From positions 30,063,294 to 30,127,293 of the forward strand of contig NC_063155.1 in NCBI RefSeq assembly GCF_020921035.1: a DNA stretch of 64,000 nt, given 5' to 3'. The notes beneath the pieces were generated by a model that saw only the letters and a list, made by a program, of their open reading frames with translations, did not search any database and was not told where the DNA came from. Made by a program: the position numbers and the translations under genes. Positions 13,202 through 24,430 of this stretch are shown piece by piece (the first letter of the stretch is position 1; each line of letters begins with the position of its first letter). This DNA comes from Rhodamnia argentea (taxonomy: Eukaryota; Streptophyta; Magnoliopsida; Myrtales; Myrtaceae).

Positions 13202-13362
13202 TTTACTTCCTAGTCTCCTACTCTGCCCCGGAATTCGCACGAACCCGAATCTGGGAACACCTGAAGAGCCAACCAAAACGGCACGTTAGGCCCCGAACGC
13301 GCCCAAGACTGAAACTTTCGGCGGAAAACCCCAACCCCATGAACTGAACGAACACGCTCAGG

Positions 13363-13365
<3 letters not shown>

Positions 13366-13394
<29 letters not shown>
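13366..13394. repeat. (GA)n microsatellite in the YrdC leader
   Basis: This is a 29-base uninterrupted AG run about 165 bases upstream of the YrdC start codon. It reads as CT in the transcript direction, a common feature of plant 5' leaders and core promoters. Confidence 0.95.
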
Positions 13395-13398
<4 letters not shown>

Positions 13399-13747
13399 CC
13401 TGAGAGTGGGAAGCGAGCTTGGAGGAGGAGAGGCGAGAGGGTATGAGCTATTTTAATGGGAACATTCATTTAGCTGGGGGAGATGAGATTGCGGAAGATT
13501 GTGTGCGCTCCGTTATGACCGTTTGTCAACGGATTGCCCTAAACTCTTGGAGCTCGAGGCCTTCTGTCCTCCATCCTCTACGAAAATTAGTCTCTTTCCT
13601 TGTTCTTATTCTTTCCGAACTGGGTCCATTACCGAGTGTTGATTGGACTGAAGAGCTAACTCAAGTCTCCCTTTGCAAAGCGGCCCCAAAGCCGCTGCGA
13701 AATGACTGGGGTTTGGGATGGTAGCTGTTCTACCATTTTGGATGAAG

Positions 13748-14030
13748 TTAGATGCCAATTAGGGATGGCAAAAAAGAATCCTCCTCGACTGGCCGTTTCG
13801 GTCCGGTTCCCAGTATTGCCAGCTGGACCGTCGGTCTGATTCCCAGTTCTAGGAATAGACCCATCTATATTTCTTGATTTCAATTTTATTTTTTAAAAAT
13901 CTTCAAAGAAATTACTTAAAATCTTAATTATTAGGGCTAATTCTACACATTTAAAATGTGAATATATGTTTCAAGCACATGTAACCGGTTTCATTGGATT
14001 CCTCGATTAACGGATCAAAACCGATCACCC
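13748..14030. mobile_element. Short repeat element with TTAGGG(A/G)TG ends
   Basis: The left end reads TTAGGGATGGC, and the complement of the right end reads TTAGGGGTGATCGG. The inside carries GGTCCGGTTCCCAG-type words. Sequence of the same flavour occurs at 20640-20915. It is probably a non-autonomous hAT-like element, but I found no clean target duplication. Confidence 0.4.
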
Positions 14031-14393
14031 CTAACAACAATCGCTCCATATTTAATGCCCATCCTTACTGAAGAAAGTAATTTTGCAAAACGGCAAGTCT
14101 TATTTCGTTCATCCCATGTGAAGTCGGAATGGAGTGACCGGGGCCGAATCCTAGCATAATCCATAAACCGAATGCCTAAGACATTAAGACCTGGACAAAA
14201 TCGACTATCTACAGCTCGTAAGCCAGCCACAAGTCGCAACCGCGATGATTGTAATAGTTCCGAAAGGAAACCGCCTGTTTAGCACATATATTGCAGCATC
14301 TTTCCACACAAACTACAGAAAAATTCGGCCCGGAACTGCTTGTAATCAGCCAAATCGAATGTTGCGTGATTTGGCTACAGAGTACCGACCGGT

Positions 14394-17300
14394 TCATCTC
14401 CCGCTAAACGTTTCCGGGTTGTTCACTTGGGTCGGATGGCTCAGAGAGGATCCTTCCCAGGGTGAATCCGGATATCCCCGTGGAACCTGGCCTGGGTGCG
14501 TTGCCACCTGAGCACGGCGAGATTGTACAGAATGGGCATGCCATCTTCTCTTCCATCTCAAGAACTCGACAAGGACCGAACTCGCGCTCATTGCAACACC
14601 GAAACCAGCAAAAGATGCAAAGAGAACTGATAGGACAGCTAGCAGATGAACCTATGGCATGCATCACAAAGTTTTGAGCGAACTCACCAAAATCGAAAAT
14701 GGAAAAAAGAAGCCGTTCGACAACCCTGATTGTGATTTCGAAACAGGCCTGCATTCTTACCAAAGAGTAAAATACATGAGCGAAGAGAAACACCAAGGCA
14801 AACTGGAAAGACGCATAAACCCAGACATATCTGCTCTTCACTGCACAGACATATTCAAGAGGTAAAGTTAGAAAACATTGTCTCAAAAACGAAAATTGTT
14901 TACTTCTAAAGTACAAATCCATGTTTTCCTTTTGCCATATATGCATCCTGGCTACGTTTGTCGAGCATCTTTCGCGACCTACCCATCGTTGATGAAGTGA
15001 TGGACGCTAGGAGACCTAAAACACATGAGAATGGAAGAGATATGGCAATTGCGCCGGTACCCATCTTTGAAACCTGCGAGTAGGAGACATGTCGCTCAGA
15101 AACAGAAAGGATGACAAAACAACATATCTGAATCACTTCTCTTTATCAAAGTTCAAATCGCTTATATCTCACCAAGAGCTGCTCAAGAAAACAAAAGTAG
15201 GCGAGCATGCTCACGATGACGAGGACCGGCAGTTCCTGCCACAGCCTGTAAAGATTAGAGGTAGTAAGTTCAGGAATCTGCCCCTGTTTTTGGGTAAACT
15301 TATGATAAAAAGTACTTAGATGTTGCAGTGTACATGACATGTGCATTACATGTCAACTTCCAGTGCTGGTAAATGTTTATCGGAACCCATGAAAATGTCG
15401 AACATTTGGCGATGTAAGGAACCGAGATTAAACACAAATTTGAAAGATACATGATGGACGTGTGTAAGTAAAAGTGGCCTTTCACTTACCTGTATCGACT
15501 AAGATCTTCCTGGTGAACTCGAGCACCCTCCCCGGTTCGATTGCGGATGCTTTGTATTCTCAAAAGAGTCACAGGCAGATTCTGAACTTCCTGTTTGCAC
15601 ACATCGCAAGTCTTGTTACCTTTGATGCTAAACCATTTCACAGCGCATTCTTTATGGGCTAGAGCCAGTTCGCCTTTGCAGCTGCATTCCATCTTGAGAG
15701 TCTCCCCGCCCTCGCACAATTCGACCAAGCAAATCCTACAAACCGCCTCTTCTTCGGGTATGTCTTCACCGTCAGCGTCATTTGCTTTTCAATTAAAAGG
15801 CTACGTTAAGGATAAGATGCCTCCAGAAAACCAGGCATGTATGTTCAGATAAACTTGAGCTACAAGAGCAGGCAAAGAAGTGCGCCTGTGATATCGCAAA
15901 GCTATTGTCCCTCTGATGGAGAAACAGAAAGAGAAAGAGCTCTGTGATGCTGAACAAGTCGAAGATATTTAGAAAAGGTGAATAATCATGGATTAAAATA
16001 GTTAGTGAGCTCCTCAAGTGCTAAACTACTAACATGATTGCAACTGCACATTAGCAGCAATTGGACAATATCTCAAAGCAGAAATTTCTGTGAAAAACGG
16101 CGTGCTCAAGAAATTTTAGTCAGAGAGTTCCAAGGAGGAATCTATAGAATTCAACTGTTGGCTAATCAGTGAAAATACCGTGATCAACTGTCTGAGACAT
16201 GTTAGGCATTGCGTCTCCTTCCTTTCGACCCGGTGTAGAAGGTATTACTCGGAAGAAAGAGTCCATTCTCCTAATGTTTTTCTCTTTGTCGTTGACAGGA
16301 ACGGAAAGTGACCGCAGAATTGTTCTTCGAGGTCCTGTTGACTGCAAAATCTGCAGAAAAATTATCAACCAGAATAACTGCAAAACTAGGAGAACCCGGA
16401 AAAGCGATTTCATATTCCAGTCCCACAACACTGATTGTCTAGTTAGGTGTCATAAACTCGATAGAACAAGAAATTCAAGTTTAGTCCAGTAAAATTGGTG
16501 GTACTAGATGTTCACGAGACGGTATCGTATATGTCTCACGGTATTGTATATGTCTTACACTGGGCTGGGGAGTACTACACACTCTTTCGCTGTGCGAGGA
16601 TTCTTTGCCAGAGTTCCCAATTGGAGTCGCCGGTAGCGAAGATGCTCTCTTCATTCTAGGAGTAAATAACTTCGTGAGTGACAGCGACCTAGCTATGGAA
16701 GGTTTTTCCCTTAGTCCTGTGAAGGAAGCATCTGGTTCTGGATTGGCAGCTTTCTCGGCGTCTGCTGCTGAATTTCGGTGAATGAAGCTCAACATAGGCA
16801 ATAAGTTCTTTATGGATGATTTGCCCCTAGAAGAAGAGGGACCTGGAGACGCATCATTATTTCTCGTTTCGTTCGAGCTCGGTGTTAACAGAAAATTTAC
16901 TCTCTTAGGGGTGGCACCCGGTGTCGGTGGCATTCTGATCACGACATTGTCGTGAGTACACATTCCCATCTTCCTTGAAGGTATATCTAGGAAAAGGTTT
17001 TGTTTTCGCCAATGATGAACCCGTGGAGCTTCTTGGGCTACTCCCATCAAATCTTCGACCTGGAAATAAGGAGCAAGGATCCGCGGATGATCAGAAACCA
17101 CACTTCATATGCTTTTGAATTTTATCTGCCAAGTCTAACTCGTGCAGTGGAGCTACTCAATTCCTCTTTATGATACAAGATGAAAAACAAAATTCCAAGT
17201 TGTGGTGGCAGGATTTACTACAAATAATTGGCCTAACCAGAAAGCAACAGATCATGACGATGAATCTCATTCAGATGCTGAGCGCGCTAACCACGTGCCA

Positions 17301-17813
17301 GAAATGCATGCAAGCCGAACCCCAGTACTCAAGAAACGTATTGGATCAACGATCTCGGAGGAAAAAATAAAGAAATAATTGACTAGACAAAGAACTACTA
17401 GAGTTGGTACTAATTACAAAGCAAGCAAAACAGAGAGCAGGACAAGTTAAACTGCTGCGACATATCACGGAACTTTTATGAATCATAGAGTAAGCACAGA
17501 ATTCATAAAGTAGCAGGAAAAACGTTTTTCATGCTTTCATTTGTATGGATTCCGAATGCAGATTAATAGTTCATGTCACTGCCATTAGACTTCTTGTTTC
17601 GCTCAGTACAAAGTCCTTGAGCTCCAGAAAACATCTCTCACCAATTATAAATCACAGTGCGTTAAAAGAACCCAAATCAAAGAAAGGAAAAAAAGAAGGA
17701 AGAAAGAAACAGAGATGCCACAGAACTGCCTTATGAATGGGAATGACTACTGTTGCGTCACCAGTGATCACATCTTCTTGCTCCTTCTCTGAGACCTTCT
17801 CTTCGGTTTCCAT
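14394..17813 (-). CDS. RING-CH (RINGv) membrane-anchored E3 ligase-like protein
   Basis: This is the plant MARCH-like family of membrane ubiquitin ligases. The start is [19 protein letters not shown] (ATG at 17813). A long exon (about 16500-17056) begins VEDLMGVAQ and encodes a Ser/Pro-rich cytosolic region with [12 protein letters not shown]-like sequence, [11 protein letters not shown] and [18 protein letters not shown]. The next exon carries [16 protein letters not shown] and [18 protein letters not shown]. The exon at about 15490-15780 has the RING-CH finger: CRICLVEL, then [16 protein letters not shown], then TCDVCKQEV, a C4HC3 pattern. Later exons encode hydrophobic helices: [20 protein letters not shown] (near 15220), [20 protein letters not shown] (near 15030) and [17 protein letters not shown] (near 14800). 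The final exon is [18 protein letters not shown], ending at 14394. The junction between exon 1 and the VEDLMG exon is not settled. Confidence 0.85.
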
Positions 17814-17960
17814 TTTACTTGAAAACCCGAAAGGGTATACAGAAGATTCAACAAGCAGAGCAACCCTCAGAACAGAGCATAGGAATCAGCACGAGACCAC
17901 CCAAAAAATCACCCCATAAGGCTTACAACTTGGAAAAAGAAGAAAAGGGACAGAGACGGT

Positions 17961-17981
17961 GAGAGAGAGAGAGAGAGAGAG
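17961..17981. repeat. (GA)n microsatellite in the RINGv gene leader
   Basis: Ten GA repeats lie about 150 bases upstream of the RINGv start codon. Confidence 0.95.
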
Positions 17982-18639
17982 GAAGTTCAAACTAGAGAGA
18001 AGACCGAGTCTTGGACAGAAATGGGATCGTGGGGAAGATGAAGCGTTAGTGTTAACGCCATTTAATGGTGTGCGCGAAGATTTTGAATTACTGTGGACGG
18101 GCCTCCCAGAACGCAACGTACGCACGCAAACTCAATCGCTCCCCACTTAAATTCCCCTCCGGTGCGCGCGGACTCTTTACCAACTTTTGTCTGTGATAAT
18201 TGACGCATGATGTCGTCGCTTAATGAACAGAAATGTCGCTCGTTTTAATGCTCTGCAGATTGACGGAAACTCTTCTCTCTCCTGAACAGAGAATGGCAGA
18301 CGATGATGGATCTTGGATCTCTCAACTATGCAGCAAGTCTTGTTCGCCCATCTTATCATTCGGTCGAGAAAGGCCGAGGAGCACAACAGTTACTGTGCGC
18401 CAGCATGCTGCGGGCCATGAATGGAGGATGATTCACCGATGGACCGGTATCACATCATGCACCGAGAAAACCGGTTTCGTTGTGTACCATCATGATCAGA
18501 TTGACAAACTTCAACGTGCGAGAGCGGGGACACAGGCGGAACAAATCGGATCTCGAAGTTCTGTTTATTCTCGTTGGTGTTTTATATTTTTTTTGGTCGG
18601 ATTTCTCATCAGTTTAGTTAGACGATTTACATTGGGTAA

Positions 18640-18870
18640 CCTTATATTTCGTCTGCTTTGAAAAAAAAGTAAATGATTTAAAAAATATTTTTTCAAAAAA
18701 TAATTACTTATATTGCTCGTAATAAGTAACCAATAAAATTTATTTTTATTATGGACAATAATTTAAGTTTTGAATATTTCCTAGAGGATAAATTTTTTTT
18801 TTTTGTTCATACATCTTTGTGAACGATATGAGCGATTATTCTTAGGAAAACAAATGAGCCAGAACTCCGT
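18640..18870. mobile_element. MITE of the GGCTCCGTTTGTTT family
   Basis: The left arm (AAATGATTTAAAAAATATTT, then ATTACTTATATTGCTCGTAA) resembles the left arm of the element at 37864. The right arm, read as complement, gives GGCTCATTTGTTTTCC and AATAATCGCTCATATCGTTC. It is AT-rich, about 230 bases and has no coding capacity. The ends are approximate. Confidence 0.5.
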
Positions 18871-21800
18871 TTGAACTTTTTCTTTTTTTTTACAATGATT
18901 CTAAATTTTTATATCTAAGATTTAAAATTTGTAAAGCACCGAACACCTAAAATTTTTTTGCAAAAAGCACCTAGATAGAGATATGAATTAACTATGCTGA
19001 TTTGAACATTTTGAATTTCCTCAAACTCTAAAACCATTTTGTGCAATTTAGCCAAAAATCAGTAAGTATCATGAAAAGCGTTTATGAATAGGCCAATAAG
19101 ACGCAAAATATGTTATACGCAACTGTCTAACAATTTAAACGATTGCATACTCAATTTCAAAAAAATTCCGGCCCATAAGAAACATTTTCTTGGAACAAAT
19201 TCAATAATAATAATAATAATCGTAGTCGGAATATAAGTTTTCTTTTTGGATTGTCTAATAGCTGGAAAACAAGAAAAGAGAATTAAATTCAGATTATTTT
19301 AATCCCTGGATGATTCTAGTTGTCTAGTATAAAAAAAATAAACAAATTAGCACACCAACTTTATTATTAAAGGATCTTAGACTAAACCAAGTTCATGAAA
19401 TTTTGAAAGTCTTTCTGGAGCCTCGACTTCCGATGATAAATGTGAGTAAGTACGGCCTACTTTTGGGCAAAAAGCTAGGATTTAGGTTCATTTGAAACCG
19501 GAAATTCATCCGTCTTTCACGATAATTTTCAAACAAGATGACAAAAGTTAGGTCCCTTTTGCTTGCCAGTGCCTACCTAAAAAAGAAAAGAGGCCGCTTC
19601 TGGTCGATGGTGCAAATGATTTCGTTAATTATACGCGCCAAAAAAAAAAAATGTTTAGAGATACGCAAACTAAAAGGGTATTCGAATGATTTTGTCAATT
19701 ACATCGCCCTTGAAAAGAACTTGGGACGAAATTCGTTTGCTTAATAACAACGGTCCCGTTCCCGATGGCCCCGACGACGATCGGACGACGACATTTTTTT
19801 CGAGCGGAACGAAAATGTGCAAAGCTATAGAAGCCCGAGAAAGTGCTCATAGAAAGCTCTGGTTCCATGCAAAGTATCTTTTCTTTTCCCTTCTTTTGGA
19901 ATTCCCAGGGGAAAAGGAAAGAGAAATCTAGATTTAAATCCTACGACATGGCAAAATGGACCATAAATTTTGGCCTGGGTCCATCGCCTGCTAGGGCCGG
20001 GTCGGGCTGCGAATTAAAAAGAAGAGAAAGTCGGTTGATGAAAAGGATTTATGTGTGAATAACAAAAAAAAGAGGCTGAAAAATCCCAGAAATAAAGAGA
20101 AGATCATCACCCTATTCTGACTCCTCAAAGTGGTCCACCCGCGGCCAAGCTCATAATAACTTGATCAATCATGCAGTGTACTCGATGAGTTCGATTCAAT
20201 TCCATGGCTCGAGGAGTAGTCGAAAATTTGAGTATTATAAACCAACACCTAGTCCGAGAGATTAAGACCCGCCTCGACGTCGACTGTCGTAGTTTGCATA
20301 ATCCGTATATTCCAGCGTCAGCTCCACCGAAGATCGATGTTTCAGTTGGGCTAGGTTAGAGCTTAGCCGGAGCATATAAATGCCTTATCGAGTCGGAGCT
20401 CGAGGTCAATCTTAGAAAGTCTAGCCGCACCTTGGATAATTCCTTACCTCTCTTCTGGGTCGGGTTCGGGTTTATTGCTGTGTTTGCTCAGACCAGACTT
20501 ACTCCTCTACTCTTCATGATCCCTTCTTACCAAGGATTTTGTTAACAAATACGGAACATTAGAAGTGGAAATTGGGACACGAGATTAAGGCCCAATTTGC
20601 CCCACACCGCATTGCGTCTCCCATCACCTTAAATTGGAGAAAAGGAAGTACTAGGACTGAGCATAATAGACCGACCGAACCAGAAAACGCCGGACTAGAT
20701 CAAAACGGCCCATTGTGTCCGGCTCCTAGGGGCTCCAGTCCGATTCCCGATTCCAGGAGGGAGGAACCAGACCTACCGGACCAAAACGAATAATATTGTT
20801 CAATTTTTTTTCCTAAACGTAAACCTATAACCAAACTTGAGATGCTTAGCATGACTTCCCACCAGTTACAGGATGGGATCGGACCTAAACCGATCAACAA
20901 ATATTATGAACTAAGTTCGTTTAATCTGGGCCTGCCTGCAATGACGCAGAGATTCTAAGCACAATAATGGAAGGACCTAAGGGTCTTAGCCAGCTGACTA
21001 GCTCCGTTGTTGCTTGCACGAACGGTAAATGTACTTTATCCTCCTTTTAGACCAGTGTCCTTTAGTCACCAATCATACCAGAAAACAAACAAGCCGGTCT
21101 TGTCGCTGAGTGGTAAAGGAGGACATAGTTCCAAACATGAAAGCGCAGACTGGAAACCATACCTATTAGAACGCCGGACCATGTCTGTTTTCTTCCGTTT
21201 GGCAATTCATGTATGAGAACAGTGGGCGTATGTACAGAACGGGTAACAAGTCACATAATAATTCATCACAACAATGCCAAATATTTCCCTCCCCGGACCC
21301 TGCAGGGCGGAGGGCGTTGTGCCCCAGGACGACTCCGCCTTCTTTTCACTTATAATAAGTATGCAAAATATTCTTCTGATGTGCATAGTACAGAGTTCGA
21401 CCAAGGCTACTGAACATCTCAGTAAAGGAAACCCTCCGCAAGTTATACTCGCTCTCACTCATCAAATTTTTCAAGGCCCTGAACGAGCCGGAAGAGACTC
21501 ATCCGATATTACAAAAAAGAAGAAAAATAGTCAAATGAAACTGAACTGCTGCGATAATCCAGACAGACAGTGTGATGAATATGAAATTTAACGTGATAAG
21601 ACAAATCTTATGTAGTGGAAATGCTTGACCAAGGAGGAACAGAAAATATGGCTAAAAAACCTACAGAATCAGAGAAAACTTCATGAGATGAGTAGTGGAG
21701 GAAGACAATTAACCATGCATTTGAAATATCCTGAAGAGACTCAAAACTATGAAGTGCAAAGCAAAGGTGTTAATTTTCTCCCACCTTTCAAAAATTTTAT

Positions 21801-22490
21801 GGTAACATTGCAGAACAGGTTACACTATGATCAAGCAAGAAAACCTATTCACTGCCGAAGCAAATTGACATTCCCAATGCTTGCAATAGTGCATCTGGCA
21901 TCTTGTTTCTACAGGACGCCATTACGTCAGGGTCTATAACCCGTATCGATTTCTGTGGTAATCAGAGTGCTTTTGCTTGATACTGGCTTTAATGACGACA
22001 TATCTTATTCAACCATGCTATCTTTTCGGCATTGTGCTTTGAGCCAGACATTCTGAAGGAAATTGGTAAGCATCTCCATTCCACGAGACTGCAACTAGAA
22101 TGATGTCTAAATTGGAGCATGGAATATCCAATCCAAGGAACAAAGTCCAAAATCTCCTTGGAAAGACGGATGCAACGAAACAGATAACAGAAAAAAAGCC
22201 ACATTAAGAATCAAAAGATGAATGTCGTTATTGAACACACTAAGACTTTTTACTTCATTTGCTGAGATGACCTCCTTGTGCATCAGACGGAGATGAGACA
22301 AGGCTGAAATGATTTTTCTATTCCTCTTATGCAATAAACATCAAATAAGGGGAGGGATAAACATAACCAAATACAAGCATTAAGAAAGAAAACCAAGTTC
22401 AAGGTTCAAGTCCTGTTGTAAAGACTTAGTCTGGTTGCTGAAACAAATGTGCAAGAAAGCATCCTAAACGGCCAGGTCAGATAGCAGGTA
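18871..22490. other. Intergenic region, mostly unassigned
   Basis: I see no gene here. It contains a short (AAT)n run at about 19202-19220 and a repeat-like patch at 20640-20915 with paired GGTTCC/GGAACC-type words related to 13748-14030. A fragment at about 21290-21345 (CCTCCCCGGACCCTGC...) resembles the 3' part of plant Au-type SINEs, but the match is from memory and weak. The last part should be F-box gene 3' untranslated region. Confidence 0.45.
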
Positions 22491-22524
22491 CTGTACCTTC
22501 TTCAAGTCAATTCTGAAATAACAG

Positions 22525-23664
22525 TCAGCAACCCATCACCGCGCAATTGTACACAAATACCCCAACATTCTCTTTGACACCAAGCACCTTCCAATCCAAA
22601 GTGCCATTCTTGAACCCCGATTTCGGATTCCAAGAGTTCAGCACAATAGCTTCACCTTCTGGACCTCTCTGCCCACCGACAACCAAAAGTTCCTCGCCAC
22701 AAGCCTTAAAAGCAAGGCCCCAACCATTTGAAGAATCAGCCTTGACCGGAAGTCTCCCCAGCACATCCCAGGTGTTCTTTGCCTTGTTGTACTTCTTCAC
22801 CATGTTGGTCAAATGCTCTACGGAGTAGAGCTCATTACCCACAACAGCCACAAGTGGAGGTGCCTGAGCAGCCTTATTGACGTTGGGGTACATTCCCTCT
22901 ATTTTCCTCCACTTCTTTGTCTCTAGGTCATACTCTTCTCCACATGTTAACGAATCAGTAGGGCTCGACATCCCACCAATCACGTAGAATTTGCCGTCCA
23001 TAAAAAAACCAGAACACAATCTACGTGGTGTGTGCATACTAGGTAACAATTCCCATTTACCCGTGGAAGAATCATACAACTCAGCAGATTTCAGTATATT
23101 CCCCTTCTTATCAATTCCACCTGCCACGATAGCGATAGAGCCACGGCAACCAGAGGCAAACAAGCAGCGTTTGTATTCCATCCCCTCGCACTTAACCCAA
23201 CTTCGATGAACCAAGTTATACTTCCAAATGGCAAAATCTAACAGCTCACGGCCAAAAACCAACAATTCAGTGCCAACAGCCAACGATTCCTTATCTGCAT
23301 GGTTGAAGCATTCATCACAAGGTATCTTAGGCAAGGTCATCCACTTCTTTCTAATAGGGTCAAACGCCTCCCACCCCCTTGGATCACAAACAAAATACAC
23401 CCAATGTTCAATGACACCCATCTGCCTCCTCAGCCCATACAAAAGCCCACTCTTGATTAATTTATTAAACCTTTTGTTGGTACGTGATAATGAAGCATAA
23501 TCAGATCGACAAACCCAAGCAAGACAGTTCAAAGCAACATCATCTATAAGACCTGGAAGGAGTGAATCACCTGGTCTCAGCCTGGATGGTGAATGACCAT
23601 CATCTACTTCTCCCTTCAAATTTAAGCTAAAAACAGTATTCACTTCTTCTTGTACCTCCTCCAT
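22525..23664 (-). CDS. F-box/kelch-repeat protein, SCF substrate receptor
   Basis: Plant F-box/kelch proteins bind SKP1 through the F-box and present substrates to the SCF ubiquitin ligase through a kelch propeller. This is one uninterrupted coding exon of 379 residues. The first ATG in frame is at 23664 ([18 protein letters not shown]); the frame is open a little further upstream but without an ATG. An F-box lies at about residues 36-80 ([20 protein letters not shown], then [12 protein letters not shown]). Kelch blades follow: [72 protein letters not shown] and [10 protein letters not shown]. The protein ends NCAVMGC. The long 5' leader probably extends to about 24400 with an intron. In organisation it resembles the SKIP11/At1g74510/At5g60570 group. 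Confidence 0.92.
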   Translation of the reverse strand: MEEVQEEVNTVFSLNLKGEVDDGHSPSRLRPGDSLLPGLIDDVALNCLAWVCRSDYASLSRTNKRFNKLIKSGLLYGLRRQMGVIEHWVYFVCDPRGWEAFDPIRKKWMTLPKIPCDECFNHADKESLAVGTELLVFGRELLDFAIWKYNLVHRSWVKCEGMEYKRCLFASGCRGSIAIVAGGIDKKGNILKSAELYDSSTGKWELLPSMHTPRRLCSGFFMDGKFYVIGGMSSPTDSLTCGEEYDLETKKWRKIEGMYPNVNKAAQAPPLVAVVGNELYSVEHLTNMVKKYNKAKNTWDVLGRLPVKADSSNGWGLAFKACGEELLVVGGQRGPEGEAIVLNSWNPKSGFKNGTLDWKVLGVKENVGVFVYNCAVMGC

Positions 23665-24430
23665 GGAATAGTTTGAACAATCTTTTTTCACCGTATTTGT
23701 CTATGGTATACCAACCCTCCGCACGAAACGCACGAAATTTCCCACGCAAGAAAGATTTCTAGAAAAAGCTAAAGTGAAATTCTATCATGCCATATCCAGG
23801 AAATAAATCTTGGCCTTTGCACGCAATCAACCTCCATCTCCTTTTCATTCTTCAGATCAATTCATCAAATTGAGAATAAGGACCGGAACCGTATTGTCTT
23901 CAGATCAAGCCAGAAATAAATGCCTCTACTGAACCAGGAAAAAGTTCGTAATTCGCACGAATCATCGAGCAGAGTTTCCCCGTCACCGATAGTACCGCGA
24001 ACGTTTCCTCCATAAAAACAATCGAGGCGGATGGGTAATCTGAAATCAGCAAAAACTCGACATAAGCACCCACACCACAATATCATCTGGGTTTCGCTAT
24101 GAACAGGAATAACGAATTTATATAAAATGGAATGTTGCATGAATCAATCCAAATTTAGATGAATCAATCCACAACAATCAGACTCGGATCCGCATGCGAT
24201 TACCCCTCGCGTATGGCGCGTCAAGATCAGAGAGAGCTCCGAATAGTGAGAAGAACGCGTACATACCGGTAATTCGAAATCGCAGTCTTCGATCTCAACG
24301 CACGGCATTCGCCGCGAAGTGGTCGCCACCGAACATGTCGCCGGATTCCGGCGCGATAGAGAGAGAATAAGATGTGAGCTACTTTAGCACTCAGAAACTG
24401 AGCTGGCACGACTTGATGGGGAGAGAGAAT
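23665..24430 (-). promoter_or_regulatory. F-box/kelch 5' leader and promoter region
   Basis: No convincing coding sequence lies between the ATG and about 24430, where GA-rich, TC-rich sequence suggests a transcription start. A leader intron is likely, as in many plant F-box/kelch genes. This is inferred from position and composition only. Confidence 0.35.

Noticed and set aside
14404-14946. 180-residue open frame on the minus strand over the 3' end of the RINGv gene
   Set aside because: It reads through introns and uses another frame; the family's C-terminal [12 protein letters not shown] is in the frame ending at 14394.
20100-20545. Possible LTR-like segment with TATAAATGCC and a pyrimidine-rich end
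   Set aside because: No terminal repeat, no partner copy and no internal domain could be seen.
21060-21345. tRNA-like A-box (TCGCTGAGTGGTAAAGG) followed by CCTCCCCGGACCCTGC, suggesting an Au-type SINE
   Set aside because: The B-box is poor and the spacing is long; kept only as a weak note in the intergenic entry.
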